Below are positions 15,645 to 24,291 of a stretch of 25,373 bases of DNA, in pieces. Source of the stretch: CAINEC01 sp046073825 (GTDB lineage Bacteria; Bacteroidota; Bacteroidia; AKYH767-A; OLB10); NCBI GenBank assembly GCA_046073825.1, contig JBJTMY010000185.1, forward strand, positions 1-25,373. The letters are read 5' to 3'. The notes below the pieces were generated by a model. That model worked only from the letters and a program-made list of their open reading frames with translations. It did not search any database and had not been told where the DNA came from. The position numbers and the translations under genes are program-made. How positions within the stretch are numbered: position 1 is the stretch's first letter; the number at the start of each line of letters is the position of its first letter.

Positions 15645-16346
15645 ATGTTTAAATTATTCAAAGAGGTTCTCGCGGATACCTTTGCTATTTTATATCCCAA
15701 ATTATGTTTTGCTTGCGACGAATTATTGTATAAGGGGGAAACTACTATATGTACAGATTGTATTATTCATTTACCTCGGACAAATTTTCATGATTATCCA
15801 AATAATAAAATGGAGAAACAATTCTGGGGGAAAGTAATTGTTGAATCGGCGTTTGGATTTTTTTATTTCGAAAAGAAAGGAAAAGTGCAAAGGCTCCTTC
15901 ATCGCCTTAAATACAAAAAACATCCTGAAATTGGGGAGAAGTTAGGTGCGCTTTATGCAGCTGAATTGATGGCGTCAAAAAAAATTGACTCGATAGATTG
16001 CATCATAGCCATTCCGTTGCACAGAAAAAAAATGAAGATAAGGGGATATAATCAAGCCTTATGCTTTGCCAATGGAATTGCAGATATTATTCAAAAACCT
16101 GTGCTTAAAAAAAGTCTTTATCGTGTCAAGAATACGGCTACTCAAACAAAAAAGTCGCGATTTGAACGTTACAAAAATGTATCCATGGTTTTTAAAATTC
16201 GCCATCCTAATGATTTTATTAATAAACACATTTTACTTGTGGACGATGTAATGACTACTGGTAGTACCTTAGCAGCGTGTATTCGGCTATTTAATAAAAT
16301 TGAAGGATGTAAAGTGAGTGTTGCTACAATCGCCTACGCTGAATAG
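15645..16346 (+). CDS. comF: ComF family phosphoribosyltransferase-like protein
   Basis: The 233-residue product has an N-terminal four-cysteine zinc-binding module (Cys21 and Cys24 in CFAC; Cys36 and Cys39 in CTDC) followed by a type I phosphoribosyltransferase-like domain with RGYNQA (133-138) and the PRPP loop LLVDDVMTTGST (197-208). ComF proteins are cytosolic and needed for the ssDNA-handling step of DNA uptake in transformable bacteria; in Bacteroidota the role is inferred. It opens a cluster of four same-strand genes, but the next gene has its own -7 element. Only one plausible ATG is present at the N-terminus. Confidence 0.92.
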   Translation: MFKLFKEVLADTFAILYPKLCFACDELLYKGETTICTDCIIHLPRTNFHDYPNNKMEKQFWGKVIVESAFGFFYFEKKGKVQRLLHRLKYKKHPEIGEKLGALYAAELMASKKIDSIDCIIAIPLHRKKMKIRGYNQALCFANGIADIIQKPVLKKSLYRVKNTATQTKKSRFERYKNVSMVFKIRHPNDFINKHILLVDDVMTTGSTLAACIRLFNKIEGCKVSVATIAYAE

Positions 16347-16356
16347 TAAAGATTAA

Positions 16357-16364
16357 TATCTTTG
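16357..16364 (+). promoter_or_regulatory. -7 element before the fRMsr gene, apparently leaderless
   Basis: TATCTTTG, an exact TAnnTTTG match, ends 6 nt before the ATG at 16370. Transcription would begin at or just before the start codon. No TTTG -33 element is visible at normal spacing; the upstream bases belong to the end of comF. Confidence 0.5.
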
Positions 16365-16369
16365 CATCA

Positions 16370-16870
16370 ATGGCAGAAGACCTAATAATAGCTAGTAAAG
16401 ACGCAAATAAAGAGGAGCAATACCAAGTCATGCTTCCTCAGGTGGAAGCAATTGTTAAAGGAGAGACAGACTTTATCGCGAACATTTCTAATATAATGGC
16501 GATTCTTAAATCTACTTTTAATCATTTATGGGTAGGTGTTTATTTTGTAAAGGCAGAAGAATTAGTTCTTGGGCCATTTCAAGGACCTGTTGCATGCACG
16601 CGTATTTTTTACGGGAAAGGGGTTTGTGGGAAAGCATGGATGGAAGGGCGTGTGATAATCGTTCCAGATGTTGAGCAATTTCCTGGACATATCGCTTGCA
16701 GTTCCTTATCGAAGTCGGAAATAGTATTACCGATTATTGTTGATGAGCGTGTGAGAATGGTGCTCGATATTGATAGTGACACGTTAAATAGTTTTGATGA
16801 AACAGATGCGATTTATTTAAGCAAAGTAGTGAGTATTATTCAAGAATTGTATAAAATAGCTCATTCATGA
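16370..16870 (+). CDS. msrC: Free methionine-(R)-sulfoxide reductase (GAF domain)
   Basis: This GAF-domain enzyme reduces free L-methionine-(R)-sulfoxide with thioredoxin, repairing oxidised methionine in the cytosol. The 166-residue length fits. The three family cysteines are present: Cys76 (PVACTRI), Cys86 (GVCGKAW) and Cys110 (GHIACSS), within the conserved blocks LGPFQGP, GKGVCG, SEIVLPI and LDIDS. It follows comF by 23 nt, where a -7 element sits, and its TGA overlaps the ATG of the next gene (ATGA), indicating translational coupling. Confidence 0.93.
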   Translation: MAEDLIIASKDANKEEQYQVMLPQVEAIVKGETDFIANISNIMAILKSTFNHLWVGVYFVKAEELVLGPFQGPVACTRIFYGKGVCGKAWMEGRVIIVPDVEQFPGHIACSSLSKSEIVLPIIVDERVRMVLDIDSDTLNSFDETDAIYLSKVVSIIQELYKIAHS

Positions 16871-18477
16871 AATCGATTTTTAATTGGGTAGTCGTTTTGT
16901 TTTTTATTTCGTCGTGTGCGAATAAAGTAGCTCCAACTGGTGGAGCAAAAGATGTTACGCCACCGCAATTAATCAATGTTTTCCCTGAGAACAACTCTTT
17001 AAATTTTAATGCTAATCAGATTACATTAAATTTTGATGAGTACGTACAATTGAATGATGCAGCAAATCAAATTTTAATTTCACCATTGCTAGAAAAGCAA
17101 CCTGTTTTTAAGACAAGTAAAAAATCGGTTGTTATTACCTTTCAAAATCAGTTGGCAAATAACACTACCTACAGTATTAATTTTGGAAAGGCCATTGCCG
17201 ATGTTCATGAGGGGAATGTAAACGATACAATTCGATATGTGTTCTCAACGGGTAATAAAATTGATTCTTTAGTTATTCAAGGAAAAGTTAAAGATGCAGA
17301 GACCTTAAAACCATGTGTAAAATATTGTATATTGTTATATGAAATTACTGATCGAAGTAATTTAGAAGAACTTTTAAAAGTGAAACCATCTTATTTTGGC
17401 AGAACAGACGAGTCGGGTTTTTTTAATATCCGAAATTTGAAAAAAGGAAGTTATTACCTTGTTGCTGTTGATGATAAAAACAATAATTATCTTGCTGATA
17501 GTGATGAGTCGGTTGGCTTTTTTAGTGGCGTACTAGATTTACCAATTAATAGCAACATCGATATTTATTCGTTCAAACAAGCACCTAAAGAAGTTCGCTT
17601 GGTAAAATCAGGTTTGCTTGATAGGACAACAGCCTTGATTGTTTATAACCTCCCGAATCAATTAACTTGTCAAGTAATTGGCAATACACGTTCTAATAAA
17701 GATTTTTATTATTTGCCAAATGTGGCAGGTGATTCATTATTTATCCATTTAAAAGATACATCTATTTCGGAAGTTCAATTTTTAATTTCAGATGGAAAAG
17801 CAATAAATGATACTTTGTCATTTGATTTCAGTGAGAAAAAATTAAATGCATTAAATTTTGAATGGAAGAATATTCAAACTATGACTGATACTTTGCGATT
17901 AATCAGTAATCATCCGTTACAAAAGCTAAATTCTCCTGCATTATTATTTAAAGATACTGTCTTGATTGATTCGATTTATTTGTTGGAAGAAGCTGCCAAC
18001 AAATGGCGATTAAATAACTATTCATTTTCACGTGGCGTGCGATATCAACTCGTTTTGCCAAAAGGAATTATTCAGGATATATACGCAAATAAAAATGATA
18101 GTTTACAAATGTATATTTCATTACCAGATCGAGAACATTCTGGGAATATCATTGCGCATCTCGAATATCAAATAAATAATAATCCTTATTTAGTTCAATT
18201 GCTTAATAACGAATACAAGGTAGTTTGCCAACAGCGATTATTAAAAGGGCAATCGATAAAAGATTTTCATTTTGACTATGTGAATCCCGGAAAATACTTT
18301 ATTCGTGTAGTGGATGATGAAGACAACAATCAGCAATTGTCGCAAGGGAAACTAACCAAAAAACAGCCTGAGAAAGTATGGATAACAGATTTGTTTACAG
18401 TCCGTGCTAATTGGGATTTAGATATTCAATTAAAGCTCATCAAAGAAAATGACAGACAACTCATTGAACCGAATTAA
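16867..18477 (+). CDS. Ig-like (Big_5/SbsA-type) domain lipoprotein
   Basis: The 536-residue product has a lipoprotein signal peptide with Cys17 (FISSCA), so it is anchored in an envelope membrane. Residues about 27-115 form a bacterial Ig-like domain (TPPQLINVFPENN, LNFDEYVQLND, TYSINFGKAI). The middle carries a carboxypeptidase-regulatory-like beta segment with FFNIRNLKKGSYYLVAVDDKN, followed by an acidic stretch NYLADSDESVG. The C-terminal third is beta-rich, with GKYFIRVVDDEDNNQQLSQG. This matches a conserved Bacteroidota lipoprotein type whose role is unknown. Its start overlaps the fRMsr stop by 4 nt, and its last 29 nt overlap the RidA gene. Confidence 0.85.
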   Translation: MKSIFNWVVVLFFISSCANKVAPTGGAKDVTPPQLINVFPENNSLNFNANQITLNFDEYVQLNDAANQILISPLLEKQPVFKTSKKSVVITFQNQLANNTTYSINFGKAIADVHEGNVNDTIRYVFSTGNKIDSLVIQGKVKDAETLKPCVKYCILLYEITDRSNLEELLKVKPSYFGRTDESGFFNIRNLKKGSYYLVAVDDKNNNYLADSDESVGFFSGVLDLPINSNIDIYSFKQAPKEVRLVKSGLLDRTTALIVYNLPNQLTCQVIGNTRSNKDFYYLPNVAGDSLFIHLKDTSISEVQFLISDGKAINDTLSFDFSEKKLNALNFEWKNIQTMTDTLRLISNHPLQKLNSPALLFKDTVLIDSIYLLEEAANKWRLNNYSFSRGVRYQLVLPKGIIQDIYANKNDSLQMYISLPDREHSGNIIAHLEYQINNNPYLVQLLNNEYKVVCQQRLLKGQSIKDFHFDYVNPGKYFIRVVDDEDNNQQLSQGKLTKKQPEKVWITDLFTVRANWDLDIQLKLIKENDRQLIEPN

Positions 18478-18877
18478 TTCATCGAAGGCGCCTGAGCCAG
18501 TTGGCTTATATCCACATGCTCGCCGAGTAGGAAATTTATTGTTTTTATCAGGTGTTGGCCCTCGTGAAAGAGGCACCAAAAAAATTCCTGGAGTAGAATT
18601 AGATGAAAATGGAAACATTACATCTTATGACATCGAAGCTCAGTGCCATTCCGTATTTCGTAATATTAAATATATTTTAGAAGATGCGGGTTCAAGCTGG
18701 GACAAGATAGTAGATGTAACCGTATTTTTAACAAATATGAAAGACGATTTTAAAACTTATAATCGTATTTACGCGGAATACTTCAAAGATAATTTACCTT
18801 GTAGAACCACGTGTGAGATTAATTGTTTGCCTACGCCAATTGCCATCGAGTTAAAAGTAATTGCTACTATCGACTAA
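18449..18877 (+). CDS. RidA family protein, 2-aminomuconate deaminase-like
   Basis: The 142-residue product is a RidA/YjgF fold enzyme. RidA proteins hydrolyse reactive enamine or imine intermediates in the cytosol; an AmnD-like subgroup deaminates 2-aminomuconate. The features YPHARRVGNLLFLSG (21-35), VFRNIKYILEDAGSSWDKIVDVTVFL and CRTTCEINCLP (with the conserved Arg) fit, and the YPHARRVG start favours the 2-aminomuconate deaminase subgroup (moderate confidence). No kynurenine or aminophenol pathway genes are nearby, so the substrate is uncertain. The ATG lies inside the preceding lipoprotein gene (29-nt overlap in another frame), but no other start would preserve the N-terminus. Confidence 0.88.
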   Translation: MTDNSLNRINSSKAPEPVGLYPHARRVGNLLFLSGVGPRERGTKKIPGVELDENGNITSYDIEAQCHSVFRNIKYILEDAGSSWDKIVDVTVFLTNMKDDFKTYNRIYAEYFKDNLPCRTTCEINCLPTPIAIELKVIATID

Positions 18878-18905
18878 TAAGCATTCGTTGTAAGAAATAA
18901 TTCGA

Positions 18906-19577
18906 TTAAATCGATTCTGTGTTTTCGCCTTCTGGATGCATGTACCTGCTAATGACGCGGTGCAATATATAAATCATTGGTATAAGAGCAACCGCAATCA
19001 TTAATTTAAAGACATATCCAATAGCAGCATTTTTTAAGAAGGCATCAAAGGACCAATACCCAGGAAGTACAAAGGCAATAAACTGTACGATAAACGTATC
19101 GAACAACTGACTAATAACGGTACTAGCAGTTGCTCTGAACCAAATCATTTTTCCATTGGTCATGCGACGAAAAACCCAAAAGAAATAAACATCGACTAAC
19201 TGTGAACACAAAAAGGCGATGATGCTACCAACAATGATCCATTGACTTTGTCCAAATACTTTTTTGAAAGCTGCGTCATCGACGGGACTAAATGAGGTAG
19301 CGGGCAAATTCAGCCCTATCGTAATAATAAAGTAAGTGTAAATAATTAATGCAATCGTTATAAAGGTCAGTTTTCTTACGCCGCTTTTACCGTAATATTC
19401 ATTGATTAAGTCAGTCATTACGAATACTACAGGCCACAAAATAATTCCGATACTTTGTGTGAATAAACCAAAGAACTGAATTAGTTTCCCACCAATTAAC
19501 TCGGCAACAATAGCATTGGTAATGAAAAATCCTGCGAGGATAACAAACACAATATCTTTTCTGCTCGATAAATTCAT
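18906..19577 (-). CDS. Queuosine precursor transporter (YhhQ / VUT family)
   Basis: The 223-residue inner-membrane protein has about six membrane segments and the family pattern FFITNAIVAELIGGKLI near the N-terminus, MTDLINEYYGK (54-64) and the later SQLVDVYFFW and SQLFDTFIVQF repeats. Family members import preQ0 or preQ1 for queuosine modification of tRNA. I looked upstream for a preQ1 riboswitch and saw none. It is convergent with the RidA gene, whose stop lies 28 nt away. Confidence 0.92.
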   Translation of the reverse strand: MNLSSRKDIVFVILAGFFITNAIVAELIGGKLIQFFGLFTQSIGIILWPVVFVMTDLINEYYGKSGVRKLTFITIALIIYTYFIITIGLNLPATSFSPVDDAAFKKVFGQSQWIIVGSIIAFLCSQLVDVYFFWVFRRMTNGKMIWFRATASTVISQLFDTFIVQFIAFVLPGYWSFDAFLKNAAIGYVFKLMIAVALIPMIYILHRVISRYMHPEGENTESI

Positions 19578-19656
19578 AATAATAATTTAATAGATGTTCA
19601 CTTTTAAAATTGGAGGTTTAATATCAAGACAATCACAAACAGCACTTCTTTTACAG

Positions 19657-21183
19657 TTATAAATGAATAGTATCTTGATTATAATTATGATTGTCGAAAT
19701 AATCGGATGTTTTATGCTCCTTATAAAAAGTTTTTGCTTTCGATAAAATGGTGATGGCAGTTGTAGAAAAGAACAAGCTCTCAGAAGATTTTAATTTGTT
19801 GGTATATTTAGATTCGTTTTTTTCTTCTAAAATGCAAAGCATTGCTAGATTAAAGTAATAATCTAGCGGATAGTAAGGGCCATCGTAATATTGATTAGCG
19901 ATTTTATATTTTTCTTTCGCATCATTCCACCTATGACTTACAAAATATTTTAATGCTTCTATTTCGCATTTAGTTTGAAAACCACTTTGTTTTGTATATG
20001 AAGTGTCTTGAATAATTTTCTCGAGATCGTTGAACATGGTAGGATTGTACATTGGATCTTTATTAAAGATCATTTCTGCAAAAATGAATTTCCTCCAATA
20101 ACAAAGGTTTCCCCATCCATTTTTGCGTTCAACATGCTTCCATGATGTTTTTAATATCAGGTGTTCCGCTGCATTAAAATTCTTCTTTGCATCATCAAAA
20201 TCTCCGAAATGTAAATAAACCATCCCGCGACAAATTTTATTTTTCAATTTTTGCACGGTATCATCAACTGCTGTTAACTCTTCATGTTCACTTAACAGTT
20301 TAAGTCGGTAGGGACGTGAAGCTGTAGCATCATATTGCGCAATTAAATAAATAAATTCACAACGTGTAGCATTATCCATTACCTTGTTCGATTGAACTAA
20401 GCTTTCAGCTACTGTAATATATGATTTAAGAAGTAACGTAGCATCGGGTAATAGCGCCCCGCTTCTTAATATATTCAATAGCAGTTCAACCTTATTATTT
20501 TCATCTGCTTCCTCTAAAAGTGCACTTTCAAAATGTTTAAGTAATTCTTCGGCTTTAGCTGGATTTAAAACACCTTCATTTTTATCTTGTTCTAAATCAT
20601 TTAATACAAAACCTAATTTTGTTCTCAAATAATTATTCTTAACCTGATTGAATAAGAGATCATATTTATTCAAAAAAGCAGATAGGTTATCTTTAGTAAC
20701 TGATTTACCATAATAATCTCTATTCTTTTTAAATAAATACAAAAGAAGTTCAGGTTCGTTTTTGTTTGTAACCAAAGCTTCAAGTTCATCCGCTTCATCT
20801 AACATCGAGTATGTTGGGTGAACAGCAAGGTCTTCGGATAACTTTATTGTTTTATCTAAAATATCTTCATTATTTATTTGATGAAGATTCACTACCGATT
20901 TAAAATCCTCCTCATTTAAAATCGATTTAAGTTCTTCATCCAGCGACAACAACATTTCTTTATAATGTGTTGCTTTCATACGTTTAATACGCACCTTTGA
21001 AAGTTGCAAAGCATTAAACCCTGGACTTGTATAATAAAGTTCTAAAATTTTATTAATAAAAGAAATAGCCTCTTCAGATTTGTTCTGAGCTAGTTTAATA
21101 CGTACATAATCGATGGCTTCCTTGGTTTTAGGAATACGATTCAGGTTTAAAAGCGGTTCAACGGGTGTGTTCAATGAAGCCAT
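19657..21183 (-). CDS. Large alpha-helical, TPR-like protein of unknown family
   Basis: I chose the ATG at 21183, giving 508 residues. The frame is open to an ATG at 21294, but that would overlap the divergent amidohydrolase gene and adds a hydrophobic stretch that is not a convincing signal peptide. The protein is rich in Leu, Lys, Glu and Asn and looks almost wholly helical. A TPR-like unit (GMVYLHFGDFDDAKKNFNAA) lies around residues 320-339, and a second similar one (SHRWNDAKEKYKIANQYY) about 80 residues later, suggesting a helical-repeat scaffold. No catalytic motif or signal peptide is seen, so a cytosolic location is likely. I do not recognise the family. It stands alone, divergent from the amidohydrolase genes. 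Confidence 0.7.
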   Translation of the reverse strand: MASLNTPVEPLLNLNRIPKTKEAIDYVRIKLAQNKSEEAISFINKILELYYTSPGFNALQLSKVRIKRMKATHYKEMLLSLDEELKSILNEEDFKSVVNLHQINNEDILDKTIKLSEDLAVHPTYSMLDEADELEALVTNKNEPELLLYLFKKNRDYYGKSVTKDNLSAFLNKYDLLFNQVKNNYLRTKLGFVLNDLEQDKNEGVLNPAKAEELLKHFESALLEEADENNKVELLLNILRSGALLPDATLLLKSYITVAESLVQSNKVMDNATRCEFIYLIAQYDATASRPYRLKLLSEHEELTAVDDTVQKLKNKICRGMVYLHFGDFDDAKKNFNAAEHLILKTSWKHVERKNGWGNLCYWRKFIFAEMIFNKDPMYNPTMFNDLEKIIQDTSYTKQSGFQTKCEIEALKYFVSHRWNDAKEKYKIANQYYDGPYYPLDYYFNLAMLCILEEKNESKYTNKLKSSESLFFSTTAITILSKAKTFYKEHKTSDYFDNHNYNQDTIHL

Positions 21184-21275
21184 AGTATCTGACAAGCTAC
21201 GGTTAATAGATTTTTCCTGAGCTAAATTTTGATAGGGTAAAACTATTACCTTCGTGAAGCAACTTCTAAGGTACA

Positions 21276-24200
21276 ATGAAGAAAATACTAACATTCTTAT
21301 TCACTATTGGATGTACTGTAATGCAAGTACTTGCGCAATCTACGCAACCCATACAGCCCTTATCCAATCAGCGAATTAACACGTATGCGTTCACGCATGC
21401 AGAGATTTGGCAAGATGACCAAACAATCATCAGCGATGCCACATTAATCATTCAAAAGAATAAAATTATTGCGGTCGGAAAAGGACTTCCAATCCCATCA
21501 GATGCTATCGTATATGATTTAAAGGGCAAGCGCATCATTCCTTCTTTTATTGATGCTTATACGAGTTACGGGCAACCCGAAGTGAAAAGAAATGAAGGTC
21601 AGAGAGGCCCTCAATACACAACGCAAACAAAAGGAGCCTTTTCATGGAACCAAGCCATGAAGCCCGAATACAATGCTGCATTAAATTTTGTAATAGATGA
21701 TAAAAAAGCAGGAGACTTGCGAAATGCAGGATTTGGAACCGTGTTGACTTTTCAAAACGATGGTATAGCAAGAGGGACGGGTGCTGTAGTGATGCTTGGT
21801 AAAAAGGACGAAGGCGCTATGTTATTAAATGATAAAGCTGCAGCGATGTATTCATTTAACAAAGGAGTTTCTACGCAAGAATATCCATCTTCATTAATGG
21901 GTACAATTGCTTTATTACGACAAACCTATTTAGATGCTGCATGGTATAGGACAGTTAAAGAAAAAGACAATAATCTATCACTTGCGGCATGGAATGGACA
22001 ACAAAATTTACCACAGATTTTCGAAGTGAATAATTATCGTTCTTTATTAAGAGCAGACCGTTTAGGAGATGAGTTTGGAGTGCAATATATCATAAAGGGG
22101 GCAGGCGATGAATACAGGCGATTAGCGGAAGTAAAAGCTACTGGAGCAAGTTTGATAGTGCCTGTTAATTTCCCCGAAGGATATGATTTATCAAATCCTT
22201 TCGATGCGATGAATGTTTCCCTTGAAGATTTGAAATCGTGGGAATATGCTCCTTATAACTTATACTGGTTAGATAGTGCTAATATTAATTATTGTATTAC
22301 TACTTCAGGTTGCAAAGATTTAAAAACGTTTTTAAAGAATATTCAAAAACTAAATGCAAGTGGTTTGTCGAGCACGAAAATTCTAAAAGCACTTACCACT
22401 ACACCTGCTAAATTATTAAAGGCCGATCAGCAAGTAGGAGCAATTAAAAAGGATATGCAAGCGAACTTTCTGATTTGTAACGGTGATGTATTTACGAAAG
22501 AAGGAAGTATCATTGAGAACTGGGTTGGCGGCGAACGCTATCTTGTAAACGAAGATGATTCAATCGAACTAAGAGGAACATATACATTAAAATTTAATGA
22601 CGGTAAAAGTTATCAGCTTGAAATTACAGGGAATAAATCACAGCCAGAGGTAAATATTAAAGTGGACACCTTGAAAGTAAAAGTCGATTTTACAAAAGAT
22701 GTTTTACAGTATACGTTCCGTTTTGAACCAATTAAGGATAAAGGATATGTTCGATTAAACGGACAATTTGATAATTCGAAACATTTATTCAGTGGGCAAT
22801 ATCAAACATCAATGGGTAACTGGGATACGTGGTCTGCAGGTTTGAATGCCTCCCATGTAGAGAAAAAAGACAGTGCTCAAAAAGTAAATAGTAATAATGG
22901 ACCTGTATTTTCGAGTATTACTTATCCTTTTAATGGATTTGGAAGAACAAATATTCCTATTGATCATCCGGTATTAATCAAGAATATAACGGTATGGACT
23001 AACGAAAAAGAAGGTATTCTAAAAAATACAGATGTATTAATTTTTAAAGGTAAGATTACCAAAGTGGGCAGCATTGATGAAAAGATGCTTCACCTACAAG
23101 GGTTAGAGACCATTGATGGAACTAATTTACATTTAACTGCAGGCATCATCGATGAGCATTCGCATATAGCAGTAGAAGGAGATGTGAATGAAGGTACTGA
23201 GTCTATTACAGCCGAAGTACGAATTGGAGATGTGATTAATCCAGATGATATCAATATTTACCGACAGCTTTCAGGAGGGGTAACGACTTCACACTTATTA
23301 CATGGCAGTGCTAATGCTATTGGAGGACAAACAGCATTAATAAAATTACGTTGGGGGAAAAATGCAGAGCAATTAAAGTTTGAGGGGGCTGACGGTTTCA
23401 TCAAGTTTGCATTGGGTGAAAATGTAAAGCAAAGTAATTGGGGCGATCTGAATACGATTCGTTTTCCTCAAACACGTATGGGGGTGGAGCAAGTATATAT
23501 GGATGGATTTACCCGCGCTCGTGAGTATCAAAAATCTTGGAGCGATTACAATAAATCGGGAGGTAAATTGCAAATGCCACGCAAAGATATAGAACTAGAG
23601 GCATTATCAGAAATTTTAAATAAAAAACGATTTATTACTTGTCATAGTTATCAGCAAGGCGAAATAAATATGTTGATGCATGTAGCAGATACATTCAATT
23701 TTAAAGTAAATACTTTCACACATATCCTTGAGGGTTATAAGGTGGCCGATAAAATGAAGAAGCACGGTGTAGGTGCATCTACCTTCAGCGACTGGTGGGC
23801 GTATAAGTATGAGGTGATGGAAGCAATTCCTTATAACGGAAAAATTATGCACGACATGGGAATAGTAACGGCCTTTAATAGCGATGATGCGGAAATGGCG
23901 CGACGATTAAATCAAGAAGCAGCGAAGGCGGTGAAATATGGAAATGTAAGCGAAGAAGAAGCATTGAAATTTGTCACATTAAATCCTGCAATATTATTAC
24001 ATATCGATAATCGTGTTGGGAGTATTAAAGAAGGGAAAGATGCAGATGTAGTTATTTGGGACAATAATCCATTAAGTGTTTATGCCAAGGTGCAGAAAAC
24101 CTTTGTTGATGGTATTTGCTACTACGATGCAAACGAAGAGACGGAGATGCTTCAAACATTGAATAAAGAAAAAAATCGTTTGATGAATAAATCACTGGAT

Positions 24201-24290
24201 GAAAAAAACAAAGGTGCATCGATGAGTAAACCATCCTTCAAGATGGAAGAATTTAATCACTGTAATAATAAAGAACAATTACCACACTGA
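21276..24290 (+). CDS. Secreted double-domain amidohydrolase family protein
   Basis: The 1004-residue product has a signal peptide (cleavage after LAQ, residue 21) and two amidohydrolase-like halves. The second half (about 560-950) keeps the metal-site residues: HSH at 628-630 in IIDEHSH, His790 (TCHSY), His816 (FTHILEG) and Asp870/871 (FNSDD), plus a possible bridging lysine near Lys710. In the first half (about 35-420) the HxH position reads Tyr95-Thr-Ser97 (SFIDAYTS), so it is probably non-catalytic, though it keeps the family end motif TTTPAKLLKADQQVGAIKKDM. Between them is a beta-rich segment (about 430-530). It likely hydrolyses amide or peptide-like bonds in the envelope; the substrate is unknown. 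A TACCTTCG element at 21247-21254 may be its promoter (-33 spacing only 15 nt). The next gene starts 1 nt after the stop. Confidence 0.88.
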   Translation: MKKILTFLFTIGCTVMQVLAQSTQPIQPLSNQRINTYAFTHAEIWQDDQTIISDATLIIQKNKIIAVGKGLPIPSDAIVYDLKGKRIIPSFIDAYTSYGQPEVKRNEGQRGPQYTTQTKGAFSWNQAMKPEYNAALNFVIDDKKAGDLRNAGFGTVLTFQNDGIARGTGAVVMLGKKDEGAMLLNDKAAAMYSFNKGVSTQEYPSSLMGTIALLRQTYLDAAWYRTVKEKDNNLSLAAWNGQQNLPQIFEVNNYRSLLRADRLGDEFGVQYIIKGAGDEYRRLAEVKATGASLIVPVNFPEGYDLSNPFDAMNVSLEDLKSWEYAPYNLYWLDSANINYCITTSGCKDLKTFLKNIQKLNASGLSSTKILKALTTTPAKLLKADQQVGAIKKDMQANFLICNGDVFTKEGSIIENWVGGERYLVNEDDSIELRGTYTLKFNDGKSYQLEITGNKSQPEVNIKVDTLKVKVDFTKDVLQYTFRFEPIKDKGYVRLNGQFDNSKHLFSGQYQTSMGNWDTWSAGLNASHVEKKDSAQKVNSNNGPVFSSITYPFNGFGRTNIPIDHPVLIKNITVWTNEKEGILKNTDVLIFKGKITKVGSIDEKMLHLQGLETIDGTNLHLTAGIIDEHSHIAVEGDVNEGTESITAEVRIGDVINPDDINIYRQLSGGVTTSHLLHGSANAIGGQTALIKLRWGKNAEQLKFEGADGFIKFALGENVKQSNWGDLNTIRFPQTRMGVEQVYMDGFTRAREYQKSWSDYNKSGGKLQMPRKDIELEALSEILNKKRFITCHSYQQGEINMLMHVADTFNFKVNTFTHILEGYKVADKMKKHGVGASTFSDWWAYKYEVMEAIPYNGKIMHDMGIVTAFNSDDAEMARRLNQEAAKAVKYGNVSEEEALKFVTLNPAILLHIDNRVGSIKEGKDADVVIWDNNPLSVYAKVQKTFVDGICYYDANEETEMLQTLNKEKNRLMNKSLDEKNKGASMSKPSFKMEEFNHCNNKEQLPH

Positions 24291-24291
24291 T

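Noticed and set aside
19578..19656. preQ1 riboswitch upstream of the YhhQ-type transporter
   Set aside because: An ACCTCC-containing segment recalls it loosely, but there is no matching hairpin plus A-rich tail of the preQ1-I aptamer.
21184..21294. 37-residue N-terminal extension of the helical protein
   Set aside because: It would overlap the divergent amidohydrolase start and contribute no convincing signal peptide or conserved segment.
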